From positions 1 to 38,804 of the forward strand of contig JAZUIF010000023.1 in assembly GCA_045642085.1 (NCBI GenBank): a stretch of 38,804 bases of DNA, in the 5' to 3' direction. A program made the translations under genes and the position numbers. Under the pieces are notes generated by a model, which saw only the letters and a list, made by a program, of their open reading frames with translations, did not search any database and was not told the DNA's origin. Shown here in pieces: positions 7,599-16,424 of this stretch; position 1 is the stretch's first letter, and each line of letters starts with the position of its first letter. The stretch comes from UBA1723 sp045642085. GTDB taxonomy: Bacteria > Bacteroidota > Bacteroidia > Bacteroidales > Paludibacteraceae.

Positions 7599-8684
7599 AT
7601 GCATAAGATAATAATTCTGACACTATCCATATTGCTGAGCATGGCAAACTTAATAGCCGCTCCTTTCTCGTTTTCATTCGATGAAACGACGGGAGAGGCG
7701 ACACTTTTGTCGGCAGACAAATCATTGTCGAAGGCAGTAGTCATCCCAGACAGCGTTGAGAATGGAGGGCGATGGTATGTCGTGACAAAAATTGCCAAAC
7801 AGGCTTTCGGCAAATGTGGCAAAATAGAGACTGTGAAATTGCCTTCAAGGCTTAGATATATTGGTCCGACAGCATTTGGCGACTGTGGCAAATTAAAATC
7901 CATATCCATACCAGAAGGTGTGGAGAGTATTCCTCACCATTGTTTCTATCTATGCACATCTCTTGAGACTATATCTTTGCCGTCGACATTAAACACAATT
8001 GATCACGACGCTTTTATAGCATGCAGATCTCTGCAGACAATAACTATCCCCAAAAATGTGAAACACATCAAATCATGGGCTTTTGGAGAAAATCTATCAT
8101 TGAAATCCGTGAACTTTGAATCCGGCAACAGCAAACTCTCCATAAGCGACCATGCTTTCGACCGTAGCGGATTAGAAACACTTGTCATTCCATCTTTTGT
8201 CGACTCTCTTGGAGAATATATATTCAACGGTTGCAATTCCCTTAAAACAGTCACAATAGAGGCTAATTTGGACACTCTTCCAAAGATGACATTCCACGGA
8301 TGTGAGAATATGACCGAAATCTCATTAAAAGGAGAGATGAAGGCAATAGCTTACGGAGCTTTCTCCGACTGCAAAAAATTAAATTCGATCTCACTACCGA
8401 CCTCATTAACTGAGATTGGAGTAAATGTGTTTGATGGATGCAAAAGTTTGACTAACATAAACTTACAAGACCTTGCATCGTTGCATTCAATTGGAGAAGC
8501 TGCATTTTCAGGATGTGAGAAACTTGAGAAAGTGGCGTTGCCAAATGGAATAAAGAAAATAGAAGACGGCACCTTTATGAGCTGTCATTCATTGATAGAA
8601 ATAACAGGAGAAAGTGTAGAATCAGAGGCAGAATTCTCATTCTACGATTGTCCCAAATTGAAGATTAAAAAATTTACAAAATGA
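7599..8684 (+). CDS. BspA-type leucine-rich repeat protein, exported
   Basis: 361 aa. N-terminal signal peptide (about residues 1-21, ending LIAA) with no lipobox, so periplasmic or secreted. The rest is about eleven LRR_5/BspA-type repeats with the pattern IGxxAFxxCxxLxxIxLPxxL, starting near residue 65, the Cys of each turn being well kept (FGKCGK, FGDCGK, FYLCTS, FIACRS, FNGCNS, FHGCEN, FSDCKK, FDGCKS, FSGCEK, FMSCHS, FYDCPK). BspA-like proteins in oral and gut Bacteroidetes bind host matrix or act in protein interaction; the ligand here is unknown. The stop overlaps the start of the thioredoxin lipoprotein gene in ATGA, implying translational coupling. A strong promoter lies 25 nt upstream of the ATG. 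Confidence 0.85.
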   Translation: MHKIIILTLSILLSMANLIAAPFSFSFDETTGEATLLSADKSLSKAVVIPDSVENGGRWYVVTKIAKQAFGKCGKIETVKLPSRLRYIGPTAFGDCGKLKSISIPEGVESIPHHCFYLCTSLETISLPSTLNTIDHDAFIACRSLQTITIPKNVKHIKSWAFGENLSLKSVNFESGNSKLSISDHAFDRSGLETLVIPSFVDSLGEYIFNGCNSLKTVTIEANLDTLPKMTFHGCENMTEISLKGEMKAIAYGAFSDCKKLNSISLPTSLTEIGVNVFDGCKSLTNINLQDLASLHSIGEAAFSGCEKLEKVALPNGIKKIEDGTFMSCHSLIEITGESVESEAEFSFYDCPKLKIKKFTK

Positions 8685-9172
8685 AGAATTTCTTTCGAGC
8701 AATTATCGCAATGATCTCGCTTGCCTGCTGCACACCTAAAAATGGAGTCGAGACACAGGCCCGCATCAAAAAAGAAGAAAATAAGGAAAGCAAAGAAAAC
8801 AAAGAAGATTCAAAAGTCAGAGCAATCACATACAATGAGTTTCTTGAGAAAGTGTATGACTTTGAGCACGATACAGAGCAGAAATGGGTAAATAAATCCA
8901 AGCGTCCGATCGTGATCGACTTCTATGCAACGTGGTGTGCACCATGCAAAAAAATAGGACCAAGTCTGGAGGCTTTATCAATTGAGTATAAAAGTGAAGT
9001 TGATTTTTATAAAGTCAACGTCGAAGAAGAGGAGCGTCTTGCAATTGCGTTCAACGTGCAGTCGCTTCCTACACTTATGTTCATTCCTAAAGAGGGTGAT
9101 CCATATGTGAGCATCGGTTATATCTCTAAGGGAGAGATCAAATCAATCATCAAGGAATTGGTGAAGTATTGA
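8681..9172 (+). CDS. Thioredoxin-fold lipoprotein
   Basis: 163 aa. Signal with lipobox SLAC/LACC (Cys16 or Cys17), then a highly charged Lys/Glu linker (about 28-46), then a thioredoxin domain with the active site WCAPC (Cys86, Cys89) after DFYAT and the cis-proline Pro130 in SLPTLMF. It is probably anchored in an envelope membrane facing the periplasm and acts as a thiol-disulphide oxidoreductase; the WCAPC motif is usual for reductive or maturation thioredoxins. Start ATG 8681 overlaps the stop of the LRR gene (ATGA). The LRR partner has an ordered set of Cys residues and could be a client, though that is inference. Confidence 0.88.
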   Translation: MKNFFRAIIAMISLACCTPKNGVETQARIKKEENKESKENKEDSKVRAITYNEFLEKVYDFEHDTEQKWVNKSKRPIVIDFYATWCAPCKKIGPSLEALSIEYKSEVDFYKVNVEEEERLAIAFNVQSLPTLMFIPKEGDPYVSIGYISKGEIKSIIKELVKY

Positions 9173-9279
9173 AAATGAGAAATGTAAAATGATTAAATAT
9201 AACTACGCATACGATGAAAACGGGAATCCCCCAAAAACATCACGTCGTTTTCAATAACATCCTTTATTCTCAATACAAA

Positions 9280-9306
9280 AAAAGCATCCGTTTTCAGGAT
9301 GCTTTT
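9280..9306. terminator. Bidirectional terminator between convergent genes
   Basis: AAAAGCATCC (9280-9289) pairs with GGATGCTTTT (9297-9306), with A tract before and T tract after, so it works in both directions. The 9173-9382 gap otherwise holds a second small hairpin, TCTCTTT-AGCG-AAAGAGA (9325-9342), and no convincing gene. Confidence 0.85.
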
Positions 9307-9382
9307 ATAATTATTCTCAAATTGTCTCTTTAGCGAAAGAGATTAGATGCTGTAGTTGTTTTTTTGCCTCACAACCAAAGCC

Positions 9383-9862
9383 TTATTCACACTCTTCCTC
9401 CAAGAAGCATCCGTGGAAGCCGTAGTCTTTTTCCGACTCTTCTTTTGGCACGATATAGTATGTTCCTTCTGCTGAACCACAAACTTCTCCTTCTGGTGAC
9501 AAGAGTTCGATATGTAGTGCCACAAACTTGCGTAAGTCTTTGACCTTTGTTGCCTTAAGTTTTATTTCCGACCAAGATGATTTCACACTTTTAATGAACT
9601 TCACATCCAATTTGGCAGTCACTGTCGCAGCCTGTTTGAAGTAGTGAACCCACCATGCTCCAACCTCATCGAGCATCAACGACTGGATACCACCGTGCAC
9701 CACTCCACTCCATCCGTCGTAATGTGGTTTACTCTTCCATATTCCAATCATATCTTCTCCTTCAACGTAAAATTCCATCTTCAATCCGATGGGATTTGTC
9801 GGTGAACAAGCAATGCAATCATATCCTTCTTGTCCAAGCCAAGGACTTCTTACTTTCTTCAT
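9383..9862 (-). CDS. PaaI-like hotdog-fold thioesterase
   Basis: 159 aa from the chosen start. The hotdog thioesterase signature GVVHGGIQSLMLDEVGAWW is present, with His56-Gly-Gly and the catalytic-region Asp65-Glu66. Such proteins hydrolyse acyl-CoA or similar thioesters in the cytoplasm; substrate unknown. I reject a longer start at 9919, because the extra 19 residues (including GAGFKPAR) translate a palindromic intergenic repeat, so Met at 9862 (MKKVRSPWLG) is preferred. The C-terminus is rich in Glu and Cys (CFLEEECE). It lies downstream of tsaD on the same strand, separated by a terminator-like hairpin and the palindrome. Confidence 0.82.
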   Translation of the reverse strand: MKKVRSPWLGQEGYDCIACSPTNPIGLKMEFYVEGEDMIGIWKSKPHYDGWSGVVHGGIQSLMLDEVGAWWVHYFKQAATVTAKLDVKFIKSVKSSWSEIKLKATKVKDLRKFVALHIELLSPEGEVCGSAEGTYYIVPKEESEKDYGFHGCFLEEECE

Positions 9863-9879
9863 TGTATTTAATATTAAGC

Positions 9880-9905
9880 GGGCGGGTTTGAAACCCGCCC
9901 CTACG
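9880..9905 (+). repeat. Palindromic intergenic repeat with CTACG tail, copy 1
   Basis: GGGCGGGTTT-G-AAACCCGCCC (9880-9900), a perfect 10-bp inverted repeat followed by CTACG. A variant with the same tail occurs at 16377-16402, where the fifth pair has changed from G-C to A-T on both arms, so pairing is conserved. Confidence 0.75.
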
Positions 9906-9935
9906 TGCGTAGGATGCAATTATTTGTCCATAATA

Positions 9936-9971
9936 AATGCGGAATTAAAATTTCAATCTTAATTCCGCATT
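9936..9971 (-). terminator. Strong inverted repeat after tsaD
   Basis: AATGCGGAATTAA (9936-9948) and its exact complement (9959-9971), 13 bp with a 10-nt loop, 25 nt past the tsaD stop on the minus strand. The downstream side is AT-rich (TTATTATG) rather than a pure T tract. Confidence 0.65.
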
Positions 9972-9996
9972 AAGCATTTCGAATTTATAATTTCTA

Positions 9997-11016
9997 TCAA
10001 ATCGTAACCTTTGCAAACGGTGGTAGCGAGACGTCACTAAAATCACCATCTTTGTATTTGAAATATCCTGTGATGCCGACCATCGCTGCGTTATCAGTAG
10101 TATAGCCGAATTTAGGAATGTAGATATTCCACTTGTAGCGACGGGCATGATCCTCGAATGCCGCTCTCAATGCTGAGTTTGCCGACACTCCACCTGCCAC
10201 TGCCACATGGTTGATTCCTGTCTGCTTCACAGCTTTACGGAGCTTATCCATCAAGATATCTACCACGGTTGTCTGCAACGAAGCACACAAATCGTTGACA
10301 TTCTCAGCCACAAAGTTTTCATTCTTAGCGATTTCATCACGCAAAGTGTAAAGGAAAGATGTCTTCAATCCACTGAAGCTGTAATCCAAACCAGGGATAT
10401 GTGGTTTGCAAAACTTGAATGCCTCCGGATTTCCCTCCTTAGCCAACTTGTCGACAACAGGACCACCAGGATAAGGCAAACCCATCACCTTAGCACATTT
10501 ATCGAATGCCTCACCAGCTGCATCGTCGATAGTCTGACCGATGATATTCATCTTGTTGTAGTTCTCCACCAACACAATCTGTGAGTTTCCTCCCGACACA
10601 AGCAAACATAGGAATGGGAATGGAGGACACTTGTGATCTTCACCCTTTTCCTCGATGAAATGGGCCAAAATATGAGCCTGAAGATGGTTGACATCAATCA
10701 ACGGAATACCCAACGACAATGAGAATCCCTTCGCAAAAGAAGTTCCGACCATCAAGCTACCCATCAATCCCGGACCACGTGTATATGCCACAGCATTAAG
10801 GTCTTCTTTCTTAAGACCAGAGCGTTTGATTGCCTCACTCACCACAGGAACGATGTTCTGCTGATGAGCTCGTGAAGCCAACTCTGGCACCACTCCACCG
10901 TAACTCTCATGCACCTTTTGACTTGCGATAACGTTGGACAAAAGGATATTATCCTGCAAAACGGCAGCAGAAGTGTCGTCGCACGAAGATTCTATCGCTA
11001 AAATGTTTATCGACAT
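9997..11016 (-). CDS. tsaD: tRNA N6-adenosine threonylcarbamoyltransferase
   Basis: 339 aa, Kae1/TsaD family. With TsaB, TsaE and TsaC it makes t6A37 on ANN-decoding tRNAs; none of the partners is in the window. N-terminal ILAIESSCDDTSAAV matches the family, the metal-binding His111 and His115 are in NHLQAHILAHF, and DNAAM occurs near the C-terminus. I prefer the ATG at 11016 (MSINILAIE). A frame two codons longer would need a TTG start at 11022. A minus-strand -7 box lies 61 nt upstream. The gene is divergent from tamB, and their promoter regions overlap. Length is normal for the family. Confidence 0.95.
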   Translation of the reverse strand: MSINILAIESSCDDTSAAVLQDNILLSNVIASQKVHESYGGVVPELASRAHQQNIVPVVSEAIKRSGLKKEDLNAVAYTRGPGLMGSLMVGTSFAKGFSLSLGIPLIDVNHLQAHILAHFIEEKGEDHKCPPFPFLCLLVSGGNSQIVLVENYNKMNIIGQTIDDAAGEAFDKCAKVMGLPYPGGPVVDKLAKEGNPEAFKFCKPHIPGLDYSFSGLKTSFLYTLRDEIAKNENFVAENVNDLCASLQTTVVDILMDKLRKAVKQTGINHVAVAGGVSANSALRAAFEDHARRYKWNIYIPKFGYTTDNAAMVGITGYFKYKDGDFSDVSLPPFAKVTI

Positions 11017-11039
11017 TTTCAAATCTTTTTAATTATCAT

Positions 11040-11047
11040 TAACTTTG
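11040..11047 (+). promoter_or_regulatory. -7 box of tamB
   Basis: TAACTTTG, an exact TANNTTTG. The expected transcription start is near 11053, only a few bases before an ATG at 11060 that is not in frame with the tamB reading frame (see findings). Confidence 0.5.
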
Positions 11048-11077
11048 TAGCATTATTCAATGACTGCAAAATTTATA

Positions 11078-11085
11078 CAAAGATA
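11078..11085 (-). promoter_or_regulatory. -7 box of tsaD
   Basis: CAAAGATA on the plus strand reads TATCTTTG on the minus strand. It lies inside the transcribed leader of tamB, so the two promoters face away from each other but overlap. Confidence 0.45.
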
Positions 11086-11103
11086 AAAAAACTTACTTAC
11101 ATA

Positions 11104-14100
11104 GTGCTTATTCTTGCCGCACTTGTTTTCTCCTTATTCACAGCGGCGTATTTTGTATTGCAAAATGAGCAACTACAAAGTAAGGTTGTACGCAAAGTAA
11201 CGAAAGAACTTGAGGCTCGTTCAGGTGCGGATGTAACATTGGATAGAATCGACTGGAATTTCCCTAACGCTTTTATTATAAATCAGTTATACATATCAGA
11301 CGAAGAGAAAGACACTCTGATTTATGTCGAAAGAGCAAAAGTGACGCTTAATGTATTGCCTCTTTTCAGAAATTGCATCAGTTTTCGAACAATCCAGTTT
11401 ACAGAGGCAGACGCGAGAATTAAATATCTCAACGACCGTAAAAAATACAACTACGATTTCCTTGTAGATGCATTTACCACGCCAAACGATACGACGACAC
11501 TTGATTGGGATTTCGACCTTGAATCACTGGCTTTTACAAATTGCAAAATGGATTTTATTGCCGACGACGCGATTGTTCCCGTCGACAGTGTCTTCTGTCT
11601 TGAGCACATCAGCCTAAACGATATCAACGGAGCATTGTTCATCAAGGAATCAATATTCGACAACACTCAAGAATTCCGACTCCACCGTCTGCATTTCAAA
11701 GAGCGATCTGGTCTTGAGCTGAACAATCTTTCGACGACAGTCACTGTAACTGATAACGAAATCAAATTAGATGGTTTTGTCACGCAGACCCAGAATAGTC
11801 AGCTTGCTTTGTCGCAAGCATCAATAACAATGCCAAACATCAGAGATGACATCCATAAGATTGTCGACAGCAAAATCAGTGTCTCTTTGAAACCATCTTA
11901 CATTCATCTTGCCGATTTTTCGTCTCTCGTCCGCACTTTCAGATACTCAAAGGATGATATTCGTCTAAGCGGAAGCATAAGCGGCACAAGACACGAGATG
12001 AATTTGAAATCCATCCAGATGGATATGGGAGAAACCATGACTTTCGACGCTAATTTCAAATTCACTGATATCTTCAACATCGATTCTCTTGGTATAGATG
12101 CCGAGTTTAACTCTATCACACTGACCGCTACTGACGCAAGAAAGATTGGCCAGATGATTATAGACCGTCCTGTCTACCTTCCTCCTGTAGTAGATTCTCT
12201 TGGATTAATCAGGTTTTCAGGAAATGTTTATGGAAAATTCAAGGAACTTTACGCTGAAGGTGATTTGAATACTGACGGTGGAAAAATCTCAACCGATGTC
12301 GTAATAAAAGCCAGCGACAACAAATACGAAAAATTCAACATCATCGGTGCTACTGCTGCCAGAGACTTCGACTTGACTAAACTGTTTGGAACAGAAAGCG
12401 GTCTTGGCAAAACAGCATTCGAACTTGAGGTAGACATCCAAAAAGTCGAAGCAGAAAAGTTCGACATGGAACTCCAAGGAAGAATCGACACGTTCTACTT
12501 CAAGGATTATCTATACCAAGGCATAACAGTCAACGGAAAGCTTAATGACAGATGCTACACCGGAAACTTCTCTCTCAAAGACGACAATATCAACTGCGAG
12601 TTTGAGGGTAGCATCAACATGAGACATAGAGACATGCCTGTCATGAACTTTACCGCATCGATAAAAGATGCTAATATTGATAAGCTAAACTGGGTCAACT
12701 CAGAAGATCCAATCACAGTATCTTTCGATATCACGACAAACGCTTCAGGAAAGACAATCGACGATTTGTCTGGTTCCGTGACACTCGACAACTTCCTATG
12801 CACTCGTGGAGACAGATATCTTTATCTCAATCTGTTTACTCTTAACACCGTCGCATCAAACAACGGCAAGAAACGCATCAATATCATCTCCGATTATATC
12901 AACGGAAATGTCGAAGGAAAGTATTCTTTTGCGACTCTAGTCGACAATATCAAACAGATTACGTATTCTTATTTGCCAACATTAAGGCAAATGGATTCTA
13001 AATACGTGGAGCCGAATGAATCAGAGAGTGCAAATGATTTCTCTTTCAACTTCACATTGGAGAACACAGAGCCAATCAACGATATCTTTGAGCTTCCTGT
13101 GATAATCCAACAGAAAAGTACAGTGAAGGGATTCATCAACGATCAGACAAAGAAATTCCAATTGAGATTCGAAGCTCCGTTATTCATCTACAACGAAAAC
13201 ATCGTTGAGGATGCTTTACTTTTATTGGAAAACCCACACGATGATTTGAAGGTTTTGTGTCGTACCACTTACACAGACCCAGACAAACGCAGATATCCGT
13301 ACTACATCAGTTTCAATAGCAACGCTAAAAACGACAATCTCGACTTACGTCTCTCTTTCAGCAATTCTGAAGATGTGACATATAGCGGAAACCTATCAAT
13401 GAAGACTGCATTGAAGGGTTACACAAAAGATGGTTTGTCTGCCGACATCTCGATTATTCCATCTAAGGTTGTGATTAAGGATTCTGTTTGGAGTATCGGA
13501 GCAGGAGAAATCGAATTACGTCCAAAGCTACTTGATGTGAAACGTTTTGATATAGAGAATAGTTTCCAAAAGTTCCACGCTCAAGGCCGTACTACCGACT
13601 TGAAGGATGACAGTTTGAGAATCTGGTTCACAGATCTTGACGTGACACAATTCAGCAAAATTCTCGACAACAAATACATCACGTTCGGAGGTATTGGAGA
13701 TGGAGATTTCTATTTGACCAAATTATTCAGCAACCCGACTATTGAGGGAAGACTTGGATTGTTCGACGCATATCTTAACAATTATCCATTTGGTGATATG
13801 CAAGCTGAATTTGGCTACGACAAGAAAAACAACACTCTTATTTTTGGTACCGACGTAATTACAGCATGGGAGACACACGAAAAGAGTGAGATTGACGGAG
13901 CTGTCTATTTCGACAACGATTCTTTGTTCATTGATGGTAAGTTGCGAGATATCGATATGAAATTTCTACGAATCTGGCTCGACGGAATATTAAGCAACAA
14001 CACAGGTGTGCTCAACACCGATGTCCTAGCTTATGGTAAATTCGACGATATCGGATTGGAAGGAATCGGATTAGTGAAAGATTTCGAGTTCAACATCGAT

Positions 14101-15645
14101 TACACCAACGTCAAATACGCATTCTCAGATACAGTGTGGATGACTCACAATGCATTCAGAATGGATGGTATAAACATCAAGGATCAGGAAGGCAACGAAG
14201 GTCTGCTCTCAGCACTACTTCTTTGTGAAGGATTCGTTCACTGGAAATATGCGGTCAACCTTGACTCTGACCATCTGCTTGCTCTCAACACGAATGAGAC
14301 AGACAATGATTTGTTTTATGGAAAGGCTTACATTGGAGGAAAAGTAGGAGTGTCGGGAAGCGGCGATGAATTGAATATTGACCTTAAAGCAAAGACAAAT
14401 AAGGATAGTAAGTTTGTGGTTCCTCTTGATGGAGCGAAAGGTGTAGACGATGCCGGCTTTATAACCTTTAAGAAGAACACGAAGATGACAACACAAGAGC
14501 TTCGAAGGGCAAGGCGACAAAAGATCCAAAAGATACGTGAAGAGGAGGAAGAGACTCCGCTTATTGTCAACGTCAACGCCGCAATTGAAGCCACACCTGA
14601 CGCACAAGTGTCGTTGATTCTAGACCAGAAACTTGGTGATGTGATCCGTGCAAGAGGAAACGGAAATCTATCGTTCTCTTACGACGGAAGAGACGACCTA
14701 TTCAAACTGTTTGGACAATATCAGATCACCAAAGGAGACTATCTGTTTACCATCCAGAGTGTCATTGCCAGAAAGTTTGAATTGCTCGACGGAAGTACTG
14801 TAAGATGGAATGGAGATCCCGCAGCGGCCGTCGTCGACATTGATGCCAAATATACGCTTAACGCATACGTAGGAGACATCCTAGCTGAAGACAATGTGAC
14901 AACAACGCAAGTAAACTGTATGATGGATATCTCCGGAACGATTTCTCAGCCGGTTGTCAAATTCGACCTTAATATGCCGAATATCGACGACGATATGATG
15001 AGAAAAGTACGAAGTGTGATTAACACTGACGAAGCGATGAACAGAAACGTCGCCAGTCTGCTTGCGTTCGGAACATTCAACACCAGCGACTTGGGATCAT
15101 CATCTTCATCCATGTCTACAGTCGGTTTTGCCGCATTATCTTCAGAAATCAGCGGTTTGCTTTCAAAAATCAACAACGACGTGAATGTTGGATTCAACTA
15201 TAGAAAATCTCAGGTGGAAAAGGCAAGACCATCTGCAGACGATCAAAATCTAGCAACTACAGAATTTGAAGTGGCACTATCCACAGGTTTGCTCAACGAT
15301 CGTCTTCTATTGAATGGAAATTTCGGATACCGAGAGAACGCACTTGAGGCGGATAATAACAGCAGTAGTATTGTCGACTTTGACATTGAATACAAGATTT
15401 CTCCAAATGGAAGATGGAGAGGTAAAGCATTCAACCGATCATCCAACAGCTATCTACGAAGATTTGATTCAAAGACACAAGGAGTCGGTTTGCTTTATCG
15501 TCACGACTACGACAACGCAGAGGAGCTAATCAGCACATATATTTCTCCATTCAAGAAGATGTTCGGAAAGAAACGTAGGAAAAACGATAACGTTAACGTT
15601 GACGATAACGAAAACCATAACGATAACGATAACAAAAAGAAGTAG
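11104..15645 (+). CDS. tamB: TamB-like translocation/assembly module protein (DUF490)
   Basis: 1513 aa from a GTG at 11104. One N-terminal membrane helix (about residues 1-18), then a very long region of short beta-strand repeats as in the AsmA/TamB lipid-bridge fold, and the conserved DUF490 domain in the last ~400 residues (for example the stretch with GNLSFSYDGRDDLFKLFGQY and later DISGTISQPVVKFDLNMP). TamB spans from inner to outer membrane and partners TamA/TamL. The tail is low-complexity Asn/Asp/Lys, encoded by repeated AACGAT-type hexamers. The start is doubtful: GTG leaves no positive charges before the helix, whereas the in-frame upstream codons would read KIKKLTYIV, as expected for a real N-terminus. 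The next gene starts 2 nt after the stop. Confidence 0.87.
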   Translation: MLILAALVFSLFTAAYFVLQNEQLQSKVVRKVTKELEARSGADVTLDRIDWNFPNAFIINQLYISDEEKDTLIYVERAKVTLNVLPLFRNCISFRTIQFTEADARIKYLNDRKKYNYDFLVDAFTTPNDTTTLDWDFDLESLAFTNCKMDFIADDAIVPVDSVFCLEHISLNDINGALFIKESIFDNTQEFRLHRLHFKERSGLELNNLSTTVTVTDNEIKLDGFVTQTQNSQLALSQASITMPNIRDDIHKIVDSKISVSLKPSYIHLADFSSLVRTFRYSKDDIRLSGSISGTRHEMNLKSIQMDMGETMTFDANFKFTDIFNIDSLGIDAEFNSITLTATDARKIGQMIIDRPVYLPPVVDSLGLIRFSGNVYGKFKELYAEGDLNTDGGKISTDVVIKASDNKYEKFNIIGATAARDFDLTKLFGTESGLGKTAFELEVDIQKVEAEKFDMELQGRIDTFYFKDYLYQGITVNGKLNDRCYTGNFSLKDDNINCEFEGSINMRHRDMPVMNFTASIKDANIDKLNWVNSEDPITVSFDITTNASGKTIDDLSGSVTLDNFLCTRGDRYLYLNLFTLNTVASNNGKKRINIISDYINGNVEGKYSFATLVDNIKQITYSYLPTLRQMDSKYVEPNESESANDFSFNFTLENTEPINDIFELPVIIQQKSTVKGFINDQTKKFQLRFEAPLFIYNENIVEDALLLLENPHDDLKVLCRTTYTDPDKRRYPYYISFNSNAKNDNLDLRLSFSNSEDVTYSGNLSMKTALKGYTKDGLSADISIIPSKVVIKDSVWSIGAGEIELRPKLLDVKRFDIENSFQKFHAQGRTTDLKDDSLRIWFTDLDVTQFSKILDNKYITFGGIGDGDFYLTKLFSNPTIEGRLGLFDAYLNNYPFGDMQAEFGYDKKNNTLIFGTDVITAWETHEKSEIDGAVYFDNDSLFIDGKLRDIDMKFLRIWLDGILSNNTGVLNTDVLAYGKFDDIGLEGIGLVKDFEFNIDYTNVKYAFSDTVWMTHNAFRMDGINIKDQEGNEGLLSALLLCEGFVHWKYAVNLDSDHLLALNTNETDNDLFYGKAYIGGKVGVSGSGDELNIDLKAKTNKDSKFVVPLDGAKGVDDAGFITFKKNTKMTTQELRRARRQKIQKIREEEEETPLIVNVNAAIEATPDAQVSLILDQKLGDVIRARGNGNLSFSYDGRDDLFKLFGQYQITKGDYLFTIQSVIARKFELLDGSTVRWNGDPAAAVVDIDAKYTLNAYVGDILAEDNVTTTQVNCMMDISGTISQPVVKFDLNMPNIDDDMMRKVRSVINTDEAMNRNVASLLAFGTFNTSDLGSSSSSMSTVGFAALSSEISGLLSKINNDVNVGFNYRKSQVEKARPSADDQNLATTEFEVALSTGLLNDRLLLNGNFGYRENALEADNNSSSIVDFDIEYKISPNGRWRGKAFNRSSNSYLRRFDSKTQGVGLLYRHDYDNAEELISTYISPFKKMFGKKRRKNDNVNVDDNENHNDNDNKKK

Positions 15646-15647
15646 GA

Positions 15648-16340
15648 ATGACAGCGTACATTTGCATAACACTCTCTATAATTGTCTCTATAGTCATATT
15701 TCTATGGGCAATAAAGCAAAGAGGAGGACGTAACTATTTCTTAGCTGTATCCTACACATGCTCGTGTTTTACAATTGCATTAATGAATATTCCTTGGTTT
15801 TTGAACGCAGCTGTCGGTTCGTCAGACGCCAACAGCTTTAATAGCTATTTTGACGGGACAATGAGATTATCAGTTATTTTCTTTCCTATAACCATTGCAC
15901 TCACAATCATCCTATTTTTGGTGGGATTGTTTGTAGGTTCCAAGAAAATACCAATAGAAACAACGAATGAAAAAATTGATTGGAAGAAATGGATTCTCTA
16001 TGTATTGATTAACGGCATAGTTGTTAATTCAATTCTTTATTGCGTATTATCTTTAGCAGACAAACTATCTATTTTTGCGTTTGTTTTTTCAACAACATTG
16101 ATCGTTCTCCATTATCCGATTTTATGCAAAATGAATAGATGGGCAAAGAAATCACTAATACTGGCAATAACAATGATGTGTTATTTCTTCTTTATTTTAT
16201 TATTTGAAGACGGAGCAAGATATAAAGTTGATGATATAAAGATCAATCTCTTTTTTGCGGTTTTGTCATTTATTGGAGGCTCTATATACCTAATGGCCAT
16301 AATTTGGATGAACTACGCATTAAGGAGACGACTATTTTAA
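15648..16340 (+). CDS. Unknown polytopic membrane protein (7 TM)
   Basis: 230 aa, family not recognised. Seven hydrophobic segments at roughly 4-23, 29-53, 73-96, 112-134, 137-158, 169-189 and 200-226, with short loops, and a Lys/Trp-rich cytoplasmic-type loop (KIDWKKW) between TM3 and TM4. The ATG is 2 nt after the tamB stop (TAGGAATG), so it is almost certainly in the tamB transcript and may be translationally coupled. No catalytic motif is seen. Placement after tamB may hint at an envelope role but could be incidental. Base composition is more AT-rich than tamB. Confidence 0.7.
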   Translation: MTAYICITLSIIVSIVIFLWAIKQRGGRNYFLAVSYTCSCFTIALMNIPWFLNAAVGSSDANSFNSYFDGTMRLSVIFFPITIALTIILFLVGLFVGSKKIPIETTNEKIDWKKWILYVLINGIVVNSILYCVLSLADKLSIFAFVFSTTLIVLHYPILCKMNRWAKKSLILAITMMCYFFFILLFEDGARYKVDDIKINLFFAVLSFIGGSIYLMAIIWMNYALRRRLF

Positions 16341-16376
16341 ATGCAGATTGGAGATTAACAATCCATTCTTTATAAC

Positions 16377-16402
16377 GGGCAGGTATAAAACCTGCCCCTA
16401 CG
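16377..16402 (+). repeat. Palindromic intergenic repeat with CTACG tail, copy 2
   Basis: GGGCAGGT (16377-16384) pairs with ACCTGCCC (16390-16397), then CCTACG. Variant of the element at 9880-9905. It lies between convergent genes and may serve as a terminator. Confidence 0.7.
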
Positions 16403-16424
16403 CCATCCATCGTTAACGTCAGCA

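Noticed and set aside
9189..9257. 22-codon frame ATGATTAAATATAAC... after the thioredoxin gene
   Set aside because: Too short, no promoter of its own, no recognised family; cannot be separated from chance.
14215..14607. 130-aa frame antisense to tamB
   Set aside because: Shadow of the coding strand with no recognisable protein features.
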